A DNA stretch of 36,557 nucleotides from Candidatus Hadersleviella danica (GTDB lineage: Bacteria; Chloroflexota; Anaerolineae; Promineifilales; Promineifilaceae): positions 1 to 36,557 of the forward strand of contig JADJSZ010000086.1 in assembly GCA_016711405.1 (NCBI GenBank). Direction: 5' to 3'. Both the position numbers and the translations under genes were made by a program. Positions within the stretch are counted from its first letter, which is position 1. Each line of letters opens with the position of its first letter. Of the stretch, positions 9,294-18,466 are shown in pieces. The notes below the pieces were generated by a model. That model saw only the letters and a list, made by a program, of their open reading frames with translations. It searched no databases and was not told the origin of the DNA.

Positions 9294-10187
9294 ATGTTTG
9301 ATGCACTGCAATTGGATCCTGTAGCCTTTACCATTCCCATTGGGGAAGGATTGGCAATTTATTGGTATGGCATCCTCATCGCCATTGGAATTGCCATCGG
9401 CGCAGGCTGGGCTGGCCGCGCTATCGAAAAGCGGGGCGAAAGCTCTGACCAACTGTACAACGGCCTGCTCATTGTGGTCATTGCGGGCTATGTGTTTGCC
9501 CGTTTGGGGTATGTGTTGCAAGATGAGATTGCCAACCCCGGCCCTCAATACAACACGCTCTGGGAAGTCATCAACCTGCGGGCTGGTGGGGCGAATATCT
9601 TGTGGGGCTTTATTGGCGCGGCCGTGGTCGGCCTTATCTTCTTGCGCTGGCAAAAGCTCAGCTTTTGGCACTATGCCGATGTGGCAGGGCCAACATTGCT
9701 CATCGCGCAAGCCATCGGCCGTTGGGGGAACTTCATCAACCAAGAGCTATACGGTCCCCCCACCACCGCCTCGTGGGGCTTGTTGATTAATACCCCCAAC
9801 CGCATCGCGCCCTACAACGATTTGGTTACTTACCCGGCTGAAACCCGCTTCAACCCCACCCTCTTCTATGAATTTCTGGCTCTGCTGATTGGCTTCCTCC
9901 TGCTCACCTACCTGAACAAGAAGTATCAGGAGCAATGGAAACCCGGCACACTGTTCAGCATCTTCCTCATTTGGTGGGGGGCTAACCGGGCATGGATTGA
10001 ACTGTTTCGCCCTGACCAACCCAAATTGGGCGAGACCCTCATCAGCTTCTCGATGATTCTCTCCTTGGGCATCGCAGGTGTGGGGGTGTACCTCCTCTTG
10101 CAACGGCTCGGAATCATCGCCACCACCGCCGCCAGCAAGCGGCGGGTTCACAAGCCAAAGCGACAACGCACGGCCGAAACCGAATAA
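9294..10187 (+). CDS. lgt: Prolipoprotein diacylglyceryl transferase
   Basis: Lgt moves a diacylglyceryl group from phosphatidylglycerol to the lipobox Cys of prolipoproteins in the cytoplasmic membrane, the first step of lipoprotein maturation. The sequence shows about seven membrane helices, the start YWYGILIAIGIAIGAGW and the signature GRWGNFINQE at about residues 142-151, preceded by HYAD. The tail (KRRVHKPKRQR) is basic and probably cytoplasmic. ATG 9294 is preferred; the TTG at 9282 sits only one base after the AAGGAG at 9275-9280, while ATG 9294 is 13 bases from it, which is long but workable. The gene is intact. Its substrates in this window include the hydrolase, GH3 and ModA lipoproteins. 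Confidence 0.95.
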   Translation: MFDALQLDPVAFTIPIGEGLAIYWYGILIAIGIAIGAGWAGRAIEKRGESSDQLYNGLLIVVIAGYVFARLGYVLQDEIANPGPQYNTLWEVINLRAGGANILWGFIGAAVVGLIFLRWQKLSFWHYADVAGPTLLIAQAIGRWGNFINQELYGPPTTASWGLLINTPNRIAPYNDLVTYPAETRFNPTLFYEFLALLIGFLLLTYLNKKYQEQWKPGTLFSIFLIWWGANRAWIELFRPDQPKLGETLISFSMILSLGIAGVGVYLLLQRLGIIATTAASKRRVHKPKRQRTAETE

Positions 10188-10198
10188 TTCCCAAACCA

Positions 10199-10234
10199 AC
10201 AAGGGCGCGTTTAACCAAATGCGCCCTTGTTTTT
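10199..10234 (+). terminator. Rho-independent terminator of lgt
   Basis: A perfect 10-bp stem (ACAAGGGCGC at 10199-10208, GCGCCCTTGT at 10221-10230) with a 12-base loop, followed by TTTT. It starts about 11 bases after the lgt stop. Confidence 0.92.
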
Positions 10235-10326
10235 AGTCTATCAGTCGGTCAGCCTTTCAGTCTATCAGCTCCGACTGACCGACTGACCGACTGAGAGACT
10301 GACAGACTAAAAGACTGAGAGACTTC
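10235..10326. repeat. Intergenic inverted repeat, GACTGACC family
   Basis: The left arm TCAGTCGGTCAG (10241-10252) is the exact complement of CTGACCGACTGA, which occurs twice (10275-10286 and 10283-10294). The tail is GACTGAGAGACTGACAGACT-like. The repeat runs up to the guaB start at 10329, leaving no Shine-Dalgarno sequence. Confidence 0.85.
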
Positions 10327-10328
10327 CA

Positions 10329-11810
10329 ATGAACTTCGACGAAAAATTCAACCAAGTTGCACTAACTTTTGACGACGTTTTACTCGCCCCCGGCGAATCC
10401 CATGTTTTGCCTGCTGATGTGGATGTCAGCACCCAACTGACCCAGAGTATGCGGCTGAATATACCGCTCATTTCGGCCGCGATGGATACCGTGACCGAGG
10501 GGCGCATGGCCATTGGGTTGGCCCGGCTGGGCGGCATGGGCGTGTTGCACCGCAACATGTCCATCGAACACCAAGCTGAAGAAGTGGACAAAGTGAAACG
10601 CTCCGAGGCGGGCATGATTGTAGACCCGATTACCCTGCCCCCCACCGCCACCTTGGCCGATGCAGAATCGCTCATGGCGCGTTACCGTATCTCGGGCGTG
10701 CCCATTACCACCGAAACGGGCGAATTGGTCGGCTTGTTGACCAATCGGGACATTCGCTTTGTGACCCCCGGCCCGCAACCCGTGGTGGAGTTTATGACCC
10801 CCAAAGAGCGGCTCGTGACGGCTCCTGTGGGCACGACGCTGGAGCAAGCCAAAGAGGTGTTGCACCAGCACCGCATCGAAAAATTGCTCTTGGTGGACGA
10901 CAACGGCCACATCAAGGGGCTGATTACGGTGAAGGACATTATGAAAAAGCTGGATTACCCCAGTGCGGTGGCGGACGACAACGGCCGTCTCCTTGCCGCC
11001 GCCGCCATTGGCGTGGCCGATAAGGGGTTAGCCCGGCTAGAAGCGTTGATGAAGGTGGGCGTGGACGTGGTGGCCATAGACACCGCCCACGGCCACAGCA
11101 AAATGGTGCTGGACACAGTGGCCGAGGTGAAGCGGCGTTATCCCCACCTAACCGTGTTGGCGGGCAATGTGGCCACGGCCGAGGGAACCCGCGCCCTCAT
11201 CTATGCGGGGGCAGATGGCATTAAAGTGGGCATTGGCGCAGGTTCGATTTGCACCACGCGCATTATTTCGGGCGTGGGGATGCCGCAGTTAACGGCCGTG
11301 TGGGAATGCGCCAACGAAGCCCGCAAACACGGCGTACCCACCATCGCCGACGGCGGCATCAAATACAGCGGCGACATTGTCAAAGCGCTGGCCGCTGGGG
11401 CGGATGCGGTCATGCTCGGTTCGCTGTTGGCGGGGTTGGAAGAAAGCCCCGGCGACATTATTTTGTACGAGGGGCGGCGGTACAAGATGTATCGGGGCAT
11501 GGGGAGCCAAGGGGCGATGACGGGGCAGGGGAGCGACCGCTACGCCTCGGCGCAAAGCGCGACCGACCGCAACAAGCTCGTCCCCGAGGGCATTGAAGGG
11601 CAAGTGCCGTATAAAGGCAAGTTGGACGATGTGATTTTCCAACTGATGGGCGGTTTGCGGGCGGGCATGGGCTATGTCGGCGCGGCCGATTTAACCGAAC
11701 TGCGCAACAAAGCCCGCTTTGTACGCATCACCAACGCTGGCCTGCGCGAAAGCCACCCCCACAGCGTCACCATCACGAAGGAAGCACCGAATTATCAAGT
11801 ACAAAGATAG
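10329..11810 (+). CDS. guaB: IMP dehydrogenase
   Basis: Oxidises IMP to XMP with NAD+, the committed step of guanine nucleotide synthesis. It has 493 residues and is intact. The barrel starts LTFDDVLLAPGES; two CBS domains occupy about residues 95-210 (for example TNRDIRFVTPG and LLVDDNGHIKGLITVKDIM). The catalytic loop AGSICTTR places the nucleophile at Cys308, and the flap region YRGMGSQGAM and the late Arg/Glu motif are present. The loop reads GIGAGSIC where most members have GIGPGSIC, a mild variation. It is followed by purB in the same direction, so IMP-to-GMP and IMP-to-AMP functions are neighbours. The start has no Shine-Dalgarno sequence because a repeat abuts it. Confidence 0.97.
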   Translation: MNFDEKFNQVALTFDDVLLAPGESHVLPADVDVSTQLTQSMRLNIPLISAAMDTVTEGRMAIGLARLGGMGVLHRNMSIEHQAEEVDKVKRSEAGMIVDPITLPPTATLADAESLMARYRISGVPITTETGELVGLLTNRDIRFVTPGPQPVVEFMTPKERLVTAPVGTTLEQAKEVLHQHRIEKLLLVDDNGHIKGLITVKDIMKKLDYPSAVADDNGRLLAAAAIGVADKGLARLEALMKVGVDVVAIDTAHGHSKMVLDTVAEVKRRYPHLTVLAGNVATAEGTRALIYAGADGIKVGIGAGSICTTRIISGVGMPQLTAVWECANEARKHGVPTIADGGIKYSGDIVKALAAGADAVMLGSLLAGLEESPGDIILYEGRRYKMYRGMGSQGAMTGQGSDRYASAQSATDRNKLVPEGIEGQVPYKGKLDDVIFQLMGGLRAGMGYVGAADLTELRNKARFVRITNAGLRESHPHSVTITKEAPNYQVQR

Positions 11811-11817
11811 CTGGATA

Positions 11818-11872
11818 GTGGTTAGTGGCTTGTGCCGCCCCACTAACCACTCCCCACTAGCCACTAACCACT
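11818..11872. repeat. Intergenic inverted repeat, GTGGTTAGTGG family
   Basis: GTGGTTAGTGG (11818-11828) is the exact complement of CCACTAACCAC (11840-11850), and a further CCACTAACCACT lies at 11861-11872, directly before the purB ATG. Related copies are at about 13428-13443, 32964-33000 and 36441-36465. Confidence 0.85.
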
Positions 11873-11873
11873 C

Positions 11874-13292
11874 ATGTTTAACTACGATACATACATCTCC
11901 CCCTTTACGTGGCGGTATGGGGGGGCGGAAATGCGCCACATTTGGTCGGAGGAGTACAAGCGCAAGCTGATGCGGCGGGTTTGGGTGGCACTGGCCACGG
12001 CGCAACACACGGCCGGGCTGGTCACGGCCGAGCAGTTGGCCGATTTACGCGCCCACATGGAGGAGATAGACATTCCTCGCGCCGAAGAGATTGAGCGGGA
12101 GACGCGCCACGACGTAATGGCCGAAATCCGGACGTATGCGGAGCAATGTCCCGTGGGGGGCGGGATTATACACTGGGGGGCGACGAGTGAGGACATCAAC
12201 GACAATGTGTTTGCGTTGCGGATGCACGAATCGTTGGCGGTGGTGGCGCAGGGGTTGACGGCCGTGCTGTCCGCCCTCGCCCAGCGCATGGAGGAGACGG
12301 CCGATTTGCCCGTGATGGCCCACACCCACATCCAGCCGGCCGAACCGACCACGCTCGGCTATCGCTTTGCCGTTTATGCCCAAGATTTGCTGGCCGATTT
12401 GGAAGAAATTCGCCGTCTACAAAGCCATCTAAAAGGAAAGGGCTTTAAGGGAGCGGTAGGCACACAGGCCAGTTTTGTGGAGCTATTGGCGGGAACAGGT
12501 ATGGACGCGGCCGAGATGGAACGGTTGGCCATGCAAGAGTTGGGGCTGGGCTATTACCTCATCACCACCCAAACGTACACCCGCCAGCAAGATGTGCGGC
12601 TGATGAATAGCTTGGCGGGCGTGGCCAGCTCGTTGCACAAGTTGGCCATGGACTTCCGCATTTTGCAATCGCCGCCGTTTGGGGAGTGGGCGGAGCCGTT
12701 CGGCCGTCAGCAGGTTGGTTCGTCGGCCATGCCGTTTAAGCGCAACCCGATTAACATGGAAAATATCTGTTCGCTGGCGCGGTATGTGGCCGCTCTGCCG
12801 GGCATGGCGTGGGACAATGCCAGCCAAGCGATTTTGGAGCGCAGTTTGGACGATTCGGCCAACAAGCGCATTTTTGTGGCGGAGGGGTTTTTGGCCACCG
12901 ATGAGATGTTGCGCCGGGCGGCGCGGGTGGTGGCGGAGATGCGGCTGGATGAGTTGGCGATGCAACGCAATTTGGCGACGTATGGGCCGTTTGCGGCCAC
13001 GGAGCGGGTGCTGATGGCGTTGGTCGGCCGTGGGGCGGACCGCCAAGCGGGGCATGAGTGGATTCGGGCGGCCAGTTTGCAGGCGTGGGAGGCGATGCGG
13101 CAGGGGTTGGCAAATCCGTTGGTGGATTTGTTGGCGGGGGAGGGGGAAATCGGCCGTTACCTAACCCGGACCGAAATCGAAGAGCTAATGTCGGCCGAGG
13201 CGCATGTGGGCACGGCCGCGCAACGGGCGCGGGCAATGGCGGAATGGGTGCGGGAGGCATCTCTTAGCCCATTCCCCCATTTTTTTTACTAG
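11874..13292 (+). CDS. purB: Adenylosuccinate lyase
   Basis: Fumarase/aspartase-superfamily lyase acting twice in purine synthesis: SAICAR to AICAR plus fumarate, and adenylosuccinate to AMP plus fumarate. It has 472 residues and is intact. It shows the early Arg/Tyr region (NYDTYISPFTWRYGG), the catalytic His motifs HWGATSEDINDN and AHTHIQPAEPTT, and the signature loop VGSSAMPFKRNP with the catalytic Ser at about residues 283-284. The next residues NMENICSLAR also match. The start ATG 11874 directly follows a repeat. It lies downstream of guaB and probably belongs to the same purine group. The tail (SPFPHFFY) is slightly unusual but harmless. Confidence 0.96.
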   Translation: MFNYDTYISPFTWRYGGAEMRHIWSEEYKRKLMRRVWVALATAQHTAGLVTAEQLADLRAHMEEIDIPRAEEIERETRHDVMAEIRTYAEQCPVGGGIIHWGATSEDINDNVFALRMHESLAVVAQGLTAVLSALAQRMEETADLPVMAHTHIQPAEPTTLGYRFAVYAQDLLADLEEIRRLQSHLKGKGFKGAVGTQASFVELLAGTGMDAAEMERLAMQELGLGYYLITTQTYTRQQDVRLMNSLAGVASSLHKLAMDFRILQSPPFGEWAEPFGRQQVGSSAMPFKRNPINMENICSLARYVAALPGMAWDNASQAILERSLDDSANKRIFVAEGFLATDEMLRRAARVVAEMRLDELAMQRNLATYGPFAATERVLMALVGRGADRQAGHEWIRAASLQAWEAMRQGLANPLVDLLAGEGEIGRYLTRTEIEELMSAEAHVGTAAQRARAMAEWVREASLSPFPHFFY

Positions 13293-13427
13293 CCTTTTCT
13301 GCGCCAATCGCCTGCTAATTAAACATCGTTTATAATTTTAGCCATCCAGCTATCAGCTTTTAGCTGTTAGCTCCTAATCGTGCGCGGGCAGTAACCACCC
13401 CCACCACCTACAACTGCATACCACCAC

Positions 13428-13444
13428 TAGCCACTAACCACTCC
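13428..13444. repeat. Copy of the CCACTAGCCACTAACCACT repeat
   Basis: One arm of the same family as 11818-11872. It sits about 14 bases before the sucA start, within a 165-base gap that holds no other recognisable signal. Confidence 0.7.
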
Positions 13445-13457
13445 CCACCATTAAACC

Positions 13458-16328
13458 ATGTCCAATTTACTTCACTACATCCACGGTTCCAACGCGGGCT
13501 ATGTACTAGAGCTTTACGAGCGCTATCTACAAGACCCCACGGCCGTAGACGGCCGCACCCGCGCCCTCTTCGAGATGGCTCCCCCCATCCTCGACGAGCA
13601 ACCCACACCCGCCGCTCCCTCCCCAACGGCCACACCCCACCAACCACCAACTCAACCAAGCCGCGGCCGTGGCCAACTTGGCCCAAGCCATCCGCGAATA
13701 CGGCCATCTCGATGCAAATAGCAACCCGCTCTACCCCATGCCCTCCGAGCCATCGCTCAAACTGGAGGCGCACGGGCTGACCGAGGCGGACTTGCGCCAC
13801 CTGCCCGCCAGCGCCGTGGGCGGGCCACTGGCACACACGGCCGCCAACGCCCACGAAGCCATCACTCGCCTGCGCGAGGTGTACTGCGGCGGCATCGGCT
13901 ACGACTATGACCACCTGCGCAACCACCAAGAGCGGGCATGGCTCCGCGAGGCGGCCGAATCCCGCCGCTTCCGCCAAGAATTTGACCCCGATGGCGCCAA
14001 CGCCATCAACTTGCTCAAGCGGCTCATCAAAGTAGAGGTGTTTGAGCAGTTTTGCACAAAACGTTTGTGGGGAAAAAACGCTTTTCCATCGAAGGGGTAG
14101 ACATGCTCGTCACCATTTTGGACGAGGTCATTCTGCAATCCCCTGCTTTCTCCGTCGAATCCATCCTGATTGGGATGGCTCATCGCGGCCGTCTCAATGT
14201 AATGGCCCACGTCCTGAACAAACTTTACAGCGATATTTTGCGCGAGTTCAAAGACCCCATCAGCGATATTAGCGACACGACCTATGAAGGGTATTTGGGG
14301 CAGACGGGCGACGTGAAATATCACAAAGGGGCGTATCGGGTTTGGCCCGGCCGCAATGGGGTCATGCTCGACATCAAAATTGCGCCCAACCCCAGCCATT
14401 TGGAGCTGGTTAACCCGCTCGTGGCGGGCATGGCGCGGGCGGCCGGGACAACCTCCTCCCAGCGCGGCGCACCCCGCTTCGAGCCGCAAAAATCGCTCCC
14501 CATCCAAATCCACGGTGATGCCGCTTTCCCCGGCCAAGGAACCGTGGCCGAAACGCTTAATTTTGCCAATTTGAATGGCTACACGGCCGGCGGAACCATC
14601 CATATCATTGCCAACAACCAAGTTGGCTTCACCACCTTGCCCAGCGACACCCGTGGCTCGCTTTACGCCAGCGACTTGGCCAAAGGGTTCAAAATCCCCA
14701 TTGTGCATGTCAATGCCAATGACCCCGTCGCGTGTCTCGAGGTGGCGCGGCTGGCTGTCCATTATCGCAACACCTTCCACAAAGATTTTATGATTGATCT
14801 GGTGGGCTACCGCCGCTATGGGCACAACGAAGGGGACGAACCCCGCTTCACCCAGCCGACGATGTACCAAAAGGTAGATGAGATGCCCTCCGTGCGCGAG
14901 TTATGGGCGCGAGAACTCATCCAACGGGGCTTTATCTCGTCGGCCGAAGTAGATGCCCTGATGCAAAAGCATTGGAACCACCTGCAAGAGACGTATGACG
15001 GGTTGGATTTGCAACAGCCCAGCCCTGTCAAGAAAGAGGCGGAGAAGGCTCATCGCCCCGAGCCGGGGCTGGCCAAGCGGACGGAAACGGCCGTGCCCGC
15101 CGACCACCTGCGCGATTTACACACCGCGCTGATGCAGTTCCCCGCCAGTTTTAAAATTAGCCCCCGCCTCAATCGGGTGGTTAATAAGCGGGGCGAGGCG
15201 TTGGCCAACGCCGACGAAAAAGCGATTGATTGGGGCACGGCCGAGCTTCTCGCCTTTGCCACGATTTTGGCGGGCGGCACACCCATCCGCCTGACGGGCG
15301 AAGATGTGAAGCGGGGCACCTTTAGCCACCGCCACGCCACCTATTTTGATGCCGAAACGGGTGCAGAATACACCCCCCTGCAACATTTGCCCCACGCCCG
15401 CGCCTCGTTCGAGATTCACAACAGCCCGCTCACCGAAAGTGCCACGATTGGCTTTGAGTACGGCTACAACATCGAACACCCCGAGCATTTGGTGCTGTGG
15501 GAAGCGCAATTTGGCGACTTTATCAACGCGGCGCAGATGATGATTGACGAGTATCTCGTCTCGGGGCGGGCGAAGTGGAGCCAAACGCCGTCGCTCGTTT
15601 TGTTGTTGCCGCATGGCTACGAGGGGCAGGGGCCAGACCATTCGTCGGCACGGCTGGAACGCTTTTTGCAACTGGCGGCCGAGAAAAATTTGCGGATAGT
15701 CAACCCGACCACGGCCGCGCAATACTTCCACCTCCTGCGCCGCCAAGCGCTGTTGCTCACCCAAGACCCGCTCCCGCTGGTGGTGATGTCGCCCAAGAGC
15801 TTGTTGCGCCACCCCATTGCGGGGTCGTCGTTGCGCGAACTGACCGACGGCCGCTGGCAACCCATCATCCCTGATGAGTGGATTGCGGCCGAGGAGAAAG
15901 AGGCGGAGGTGACCCGTCTCGTTTTGTGCAGTGGCAAGGTGGTTGTGGATTTGGTCAACAGCTCTCTGCGGCCGCAAAACCCGTGGGTGGCCATCGGCCG
16001 TGTGGAACAGCTTTACCCCTTCCCCAAACAGGAATTGCGCGACCTGTTCGCCCAATACCCCAATTTGGAAGAGGTGATGTGGCTCCAAGAGGAGCCGCGC
16101 AACATGGGTGCATATCGGTTCATCGAGCCGCGCCTCGGCGATATTTTGCCTGTGCAGTCGGGGAGCAAGCGCAAGCGGGTCGCTTTCCATTATGTCGGCC
16201 GTCCCAACTTGGCCAGCCCGGCCGAGGGTTCGGCCGCGTGGCACCAAATTAACCAAGACCGCATCGTGCGCGACGCATTTACCCGCGCCTATGTGGATGA
16301 AGAACTGAAAATGAAGCAGAACAGTTAA
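13458..16328 (+). CDS. sucA: 2-oxoglutarate dehydrogenase E1 component, two frameshifts
   Basis: Thiamine-diphosphate-dependent E1 subunit that decarboxylates 2-oxoglutarate and passes the succinyl group to the lipoyl arm of E2 in the TCA cycle. The N-terminus (HGSNAGYVLELYERYLQDP) matches the OGDH E2-binding segment. The ThDP core has KKRFSIEGVD, IGMAHRGRLNV, GDVKYHKG, the metal-binding stretch IQIHGDAAFPGQGTVAET with NNQVGFTT, and RYGHNEGDEPRFTQP. The transketolase-like part has GTFSHRHATYFD, VLWEAQFGDFINAAQ and LLPHGYEGQGPDHSSARLER. The frame breaks near 13620-13655 in an A/C-rich Ala/Pro linker, and at 14049-14052, where one T restores VFEQFLHKTFVGKKRF. About 955 residues, close to the family norm. 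The E2 gene follows; E3 is not in the window. Confidence 0.94.
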
Positions 16329-16332
16329 AAAA

Positions 16333-16419
16333 GATAGAGTGTAGAGATATAGATAGAGGGGTTCGTAGAAGGCCAGCCAACTGTGTTTTCCTCTATCTCT
16401 ATCTCCAGTCTCTACACTT
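16333..16419. repeat. Intergenic inverted repeat, ATAGAGATAGAGG family
   Basis: The left part (GATAGAGTGTAGAGATATAG and on, 16333-16361) pairs with the right part (CCTCTATCTCTATCTCCAGT and on, 16390-16419). The same unit is found at 30975-31045 and, without a second arm, at about 22494-22520. An AAGAGG Shine-Dalgarno sequence (16420-16425) remains between the repeat and sucB. Confidence 0.82.
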
Positions 16420-16429
16420 AAGAGGTTTT

Positions 16430-17704
16430 ATGTCTATTGAACTTATTGTCCCGACGCTCGGGGAATCGGTGGTGGAAGCGACGGTGGCCACGTGGCACAA
16501 AAAGGTGGGGGATACCGTCAAAGCGGGTGAAATTGTGGTGGAATTGGAGACGGATAAGGTGAATTTGGATGTGGAAGCGCCCGCTGATGGGGTGTTGATT
16601 GGCATCTCTCATGGGGAGGGGGAGGATGTGGCGATTGGGGATGTGTTGGCGATGATTGAGCCAAGTGGTGCATCCCCTGTCCCTAGTCCCAAGTCCCCCG
16701 AAACGGCTAAAGCCGCCACTACGAACGGGGAGACGGCTAAAGTCGCCGACCCAATCCAAAATCCAAAATCCGAAATCCAAAATCCCGTGACTCCTGTGGC
16801 GCGGCGCATGGCGGAGGCGGAGGGGGTGAATTTGGCGCAGGTGCAGGGGAGTGGCGCGGGCGGCCGTATTACGAAAACGGATGTGCAAGCGTCGCTCGGC
16901 GCACCCACGGCCGTGCCGACTAATCCCCCCCCTACACCTGCCGCCACCCCAGCCCTGCAAATGGCTCGCCCCGAGTTGCTGGCGCAACCATTGTTCACCG
17001 ACGGCCGTGGCGAGACCCGCGAGAAGATGTCTCGGCGGCGCAAGACGATTGCCAAGCGGCTGGTGGAGGCGCAACACACGGCCGCGATGCTGACCACTTT
17101 CAACGAGGTGGATATGTCGGCCGTCATGGGATTGCGCACGCGGCGCAAAGAGCAGTTTGAGAAAGCGACGGGGGCACGGCTGGGCTTCATGTCCTTTTTC
17201 GTCAAGGCCAGTGTGGCCGCCCTCAAGCAATTCCCTCGCCTAAACGCCGAAATAGATGGCGATGACATGGTGCTGAAACATTACTACGACATCGGCATTG
17301 CTGTGGGCGCGGAAGAGGGGCTGGTTGTGCCCGTCTTGCGCGATGCCGACCGCAAATCGTTTGCCGCCATCGAGAATGAGATTCGGGAACTGGGCAAAAA
17401 GGCGCGGGATGGGGCACTCTCCCTCGAGGATTTGTTGGGCGGCACGTTTACGATTACCAACGGGGGTATCTTCGGCTCCATGCTCAGCACACCCATCCTG
17501 AATGCGCCACAAGTGGGCATTTTGGGGATGCACAACATTGTGGAGCGGCCTGTGGCGATTAACGGCGCAGTGGAAATTCGGCCCATCATGTATGTGGCGC
17601 TGAGCTATGACCACCGCATTGTGGATGGCTCGGAGGCGGTGCAGTTCCTGTTCAAAATTAAGGAGTTGCTGGAGGAGCCAGAGCGGTTGTTGCTGGAAGG
17701 GTAG
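16430..17704 (+). CDS. sucB: 2-oxoglutarate dehydrogenase E2, dihydrolipoamide succinyltransferase
   Basis: Core acyltransferase of the 2-oxoglutarate dehydrogenase complex. The order is: lipoyl domain at residues 2-77 with lipoylated Lys43 (ETDKVNLDVEAP), a linker, a peripheral subunit-binding domain (about residues 122-158, PVARRMAEAEGVNLAQVQGS and GRITKTDV), a second linker rich in Pro/Ala, then the catalytic domain from about 190 to the end with SYDHRIVDG (His395, general base). The gene is intact at 424 residues. The first linker (about residues 83-118) is built from DNA that matches intergenic repeats of this genome, see the separate entry. The upstream AAGAGG is a fair ribosome binding site. 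It is probably co-transcribed with sucA. Confidence 0.96.
   Translation: MSIELIVPTLGESVVEATVATWHKKVGDTVKAGEIVVELETDKVNLDVEAPADGVLIGISHGEGEDVAIGDVLAMIEPSGASPVPSPKSPETAKAATTNGETAKVADPIQNPKSEIQNPVTPVARRMAEAEGVNLAQVQGSGAGGRITKTDVQASLGAPTAVPTNPPPTPAATPALQMARPELLAQPLFTDGRGETREKMSRRRKTIAKRLVEAQHTAAMLTTFNEVDMSAVMGLRTRRKEQFEKATGARLGFMSFFVKASVAALKQFPRLNAEIDGDDMVLKHYYDIGIAVGAEEGLVVPVLRDADRKSFAAIENEIRELGKKARDGALSLEDLLGGTFTITNGGIFGSMLSTPILNAPQVGILGMHNIVERPVAINGAVEIRPIMYVALSYDHRIVDGSEAVQFLFKIKELLEEPERLLLEG
16702..16783. repeat. Intergenic-type repeats embedded in frame in the sucB linker
   Basis: Bases 16702-16722 are identical over 21 bp to the arm of the intergenic inverted repeat at 31601-31621 (core GGCTAAAGCCGCCACTAC). 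A second, partial copy (ACGGCTAAAGTCGCC) lies at 16733-16747. At 16752-16783 follows a short-period run of ATCCAAA units. Just before, at about 16675-16697, is a CCCTGTCCCTAGTCCCAAGTCCC-type run. All are in frame and stop-free. Confidence 0.85.
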
Positions 17705-17732
17705 GGGGAGGAAGAGAGGGGGAGAGAAAGAG

Positions 17733-17770
17733 AAAAGCCTCGTGTTTCGGCCGAAACACGAGGCTTTTTT
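17733..17770. terminator. Perfect bidirectional terminator between sucB and the toxin gene
   Basis: AAAAGCCTCGTGTTTCGG (17733-17750) and its exact complement (17751-17768) form a 36-bp perfect palindrome with no loop bases other than the central ones, flanked by an A-run on the left and a T-run on the right. It serves the convergent sucB (plus) and mazF-like (minus) genes. The centre is CGGCCG. Confidence 0.93.
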
Positions 17771-17797
17771 ATCACCAAAAGAGGATAAGCTGTAGCC

Positions 17798-18157
17798 CTA
17801 TAAACCCAGTGTATGTTTTAAAGCCATATTGATATTGGTCATTGGAACCGCGCCTATCACACGGTCTATTTCTGTTTGGAGAACCGTTGCCAAATTATCT
17901 GTCATCACAACTGAATTAGTCAGTAAGCCCGATGTTTGGCCTTCGGGAGTGTCTATCTCTATCAATACGCGGGAAGAATGATTTGCTCGAAACGTGCGAC
18001 TGGTAATCATAGCAACCAGCAACTGTTCCAAATCTGTTCGTACATTGTCCGCCTGTACAATTAAGGCAGGGCGAGTTTTCGCTGTTCTTAAATCCGAGTG
18101 TGGAAAAAGGACAAGAACAATATCGCCTCGTTTATACGTTGGGTTTGAGGGCATCAT
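17798..18157 (-). CDS. MazF/PemK-type mRNA endoribonuclease toxin
   Basis: Toxin of a type II toxin-antitoxin pair, about 119 residues. The sequence shows the family start YKRGDIVLVLFPHSDLRTAK followed by TRPALIVQADN, and later LLVAMITSRTF and SGLLTNSVVMTDNLAT, matching the CcdB/PemK beta-barrel. Two adjacent ATG codons (18157 and 18154) can start it. Both lie inside the upstream antitoxin gene, whose stop is at 18132, so the genes overlap by about 26 bases and are probably translationally coupled. A longer open frame upstream to 18247 would run through the antitoxin and is not credible. MazF-type toxins cleave RNA at short sequences; the target here is unknown. Confidence 0.88.
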   Translation of the reverse strand: MMPSNPTYKRGDIVLVLFPHSDLRTAKTRPALIVQADNVRTDLEQLLVAMITSRTFRANHSSRVLIEIDTPEGQTSGLLTNSVVMTDNLATVLQTEIDRVIGAVPMTNINMALKHTLGL

Positions 18158-18383
18158 AATTGTCGTAAATGTCCATTTCGGGGCTATCCCATTCTTCGGC
18201 AAAGTTGGCGAGACGTGCGCGTAAATCGGCCGCTTGTGCTTCTCCAATGCTTCGAGTGGCTAAAAGGATATGGCCACTGGTCAAAAATGTAACAATGACA
18301 GGGGTTTCATCACTAATGTGGCGCGGTAATTCATTTAATTGAATTTTACCATTGCGATAAATACCTTCGATGGCTGTTAACAT
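18132..18383 (-). CDS. Antitoxin partner of the MazF-like toxin
   Basis: Small protein of 83 residues directly upstream of the toxin and overlapping it. It begins MLTAIEGIYRNGKIQLNELP, which resembles the AF2212/DUF104-like antitoxin N-terminus (IEGIYxNGKIxL), followed by PVIVTFL and an acidic C-terminal tail (FAEEWDSPEMDIYDNYDAL) of the sort that wraps a toxin. It is not a typical MazE or PemI with a visible AbrB motif, so the pairing is less usual. ATG 18383 is chosen because the family start follows it immediately; an upstream extension to 18431 is unsupported. Autoregulation of the pair is expected but no operator could be identified. Confidence 0.75.
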   Translation of the reverse strand: MLTAIEGIYRNGKIQLNELPRHISDETPVIVTFLTSGHILLATRSIGEAQAADLRARLANFAEEWDSPEMDIYDNYDALKPNV

Positions 18384-18466
18384 GTCTGTTCTTCCTTGAG
18401 TGCAGGTGAAAAAAAATAGAGGTAGAGACAATCGATTAAACCGCCCCTACCTCTCCATTTATTCCC

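Noticed and set aside
13905..16256. Two long minus-strand open frames (321 and 379 codons)
   Set aside because: Both are shadows of sucA and show no recognisable domain.
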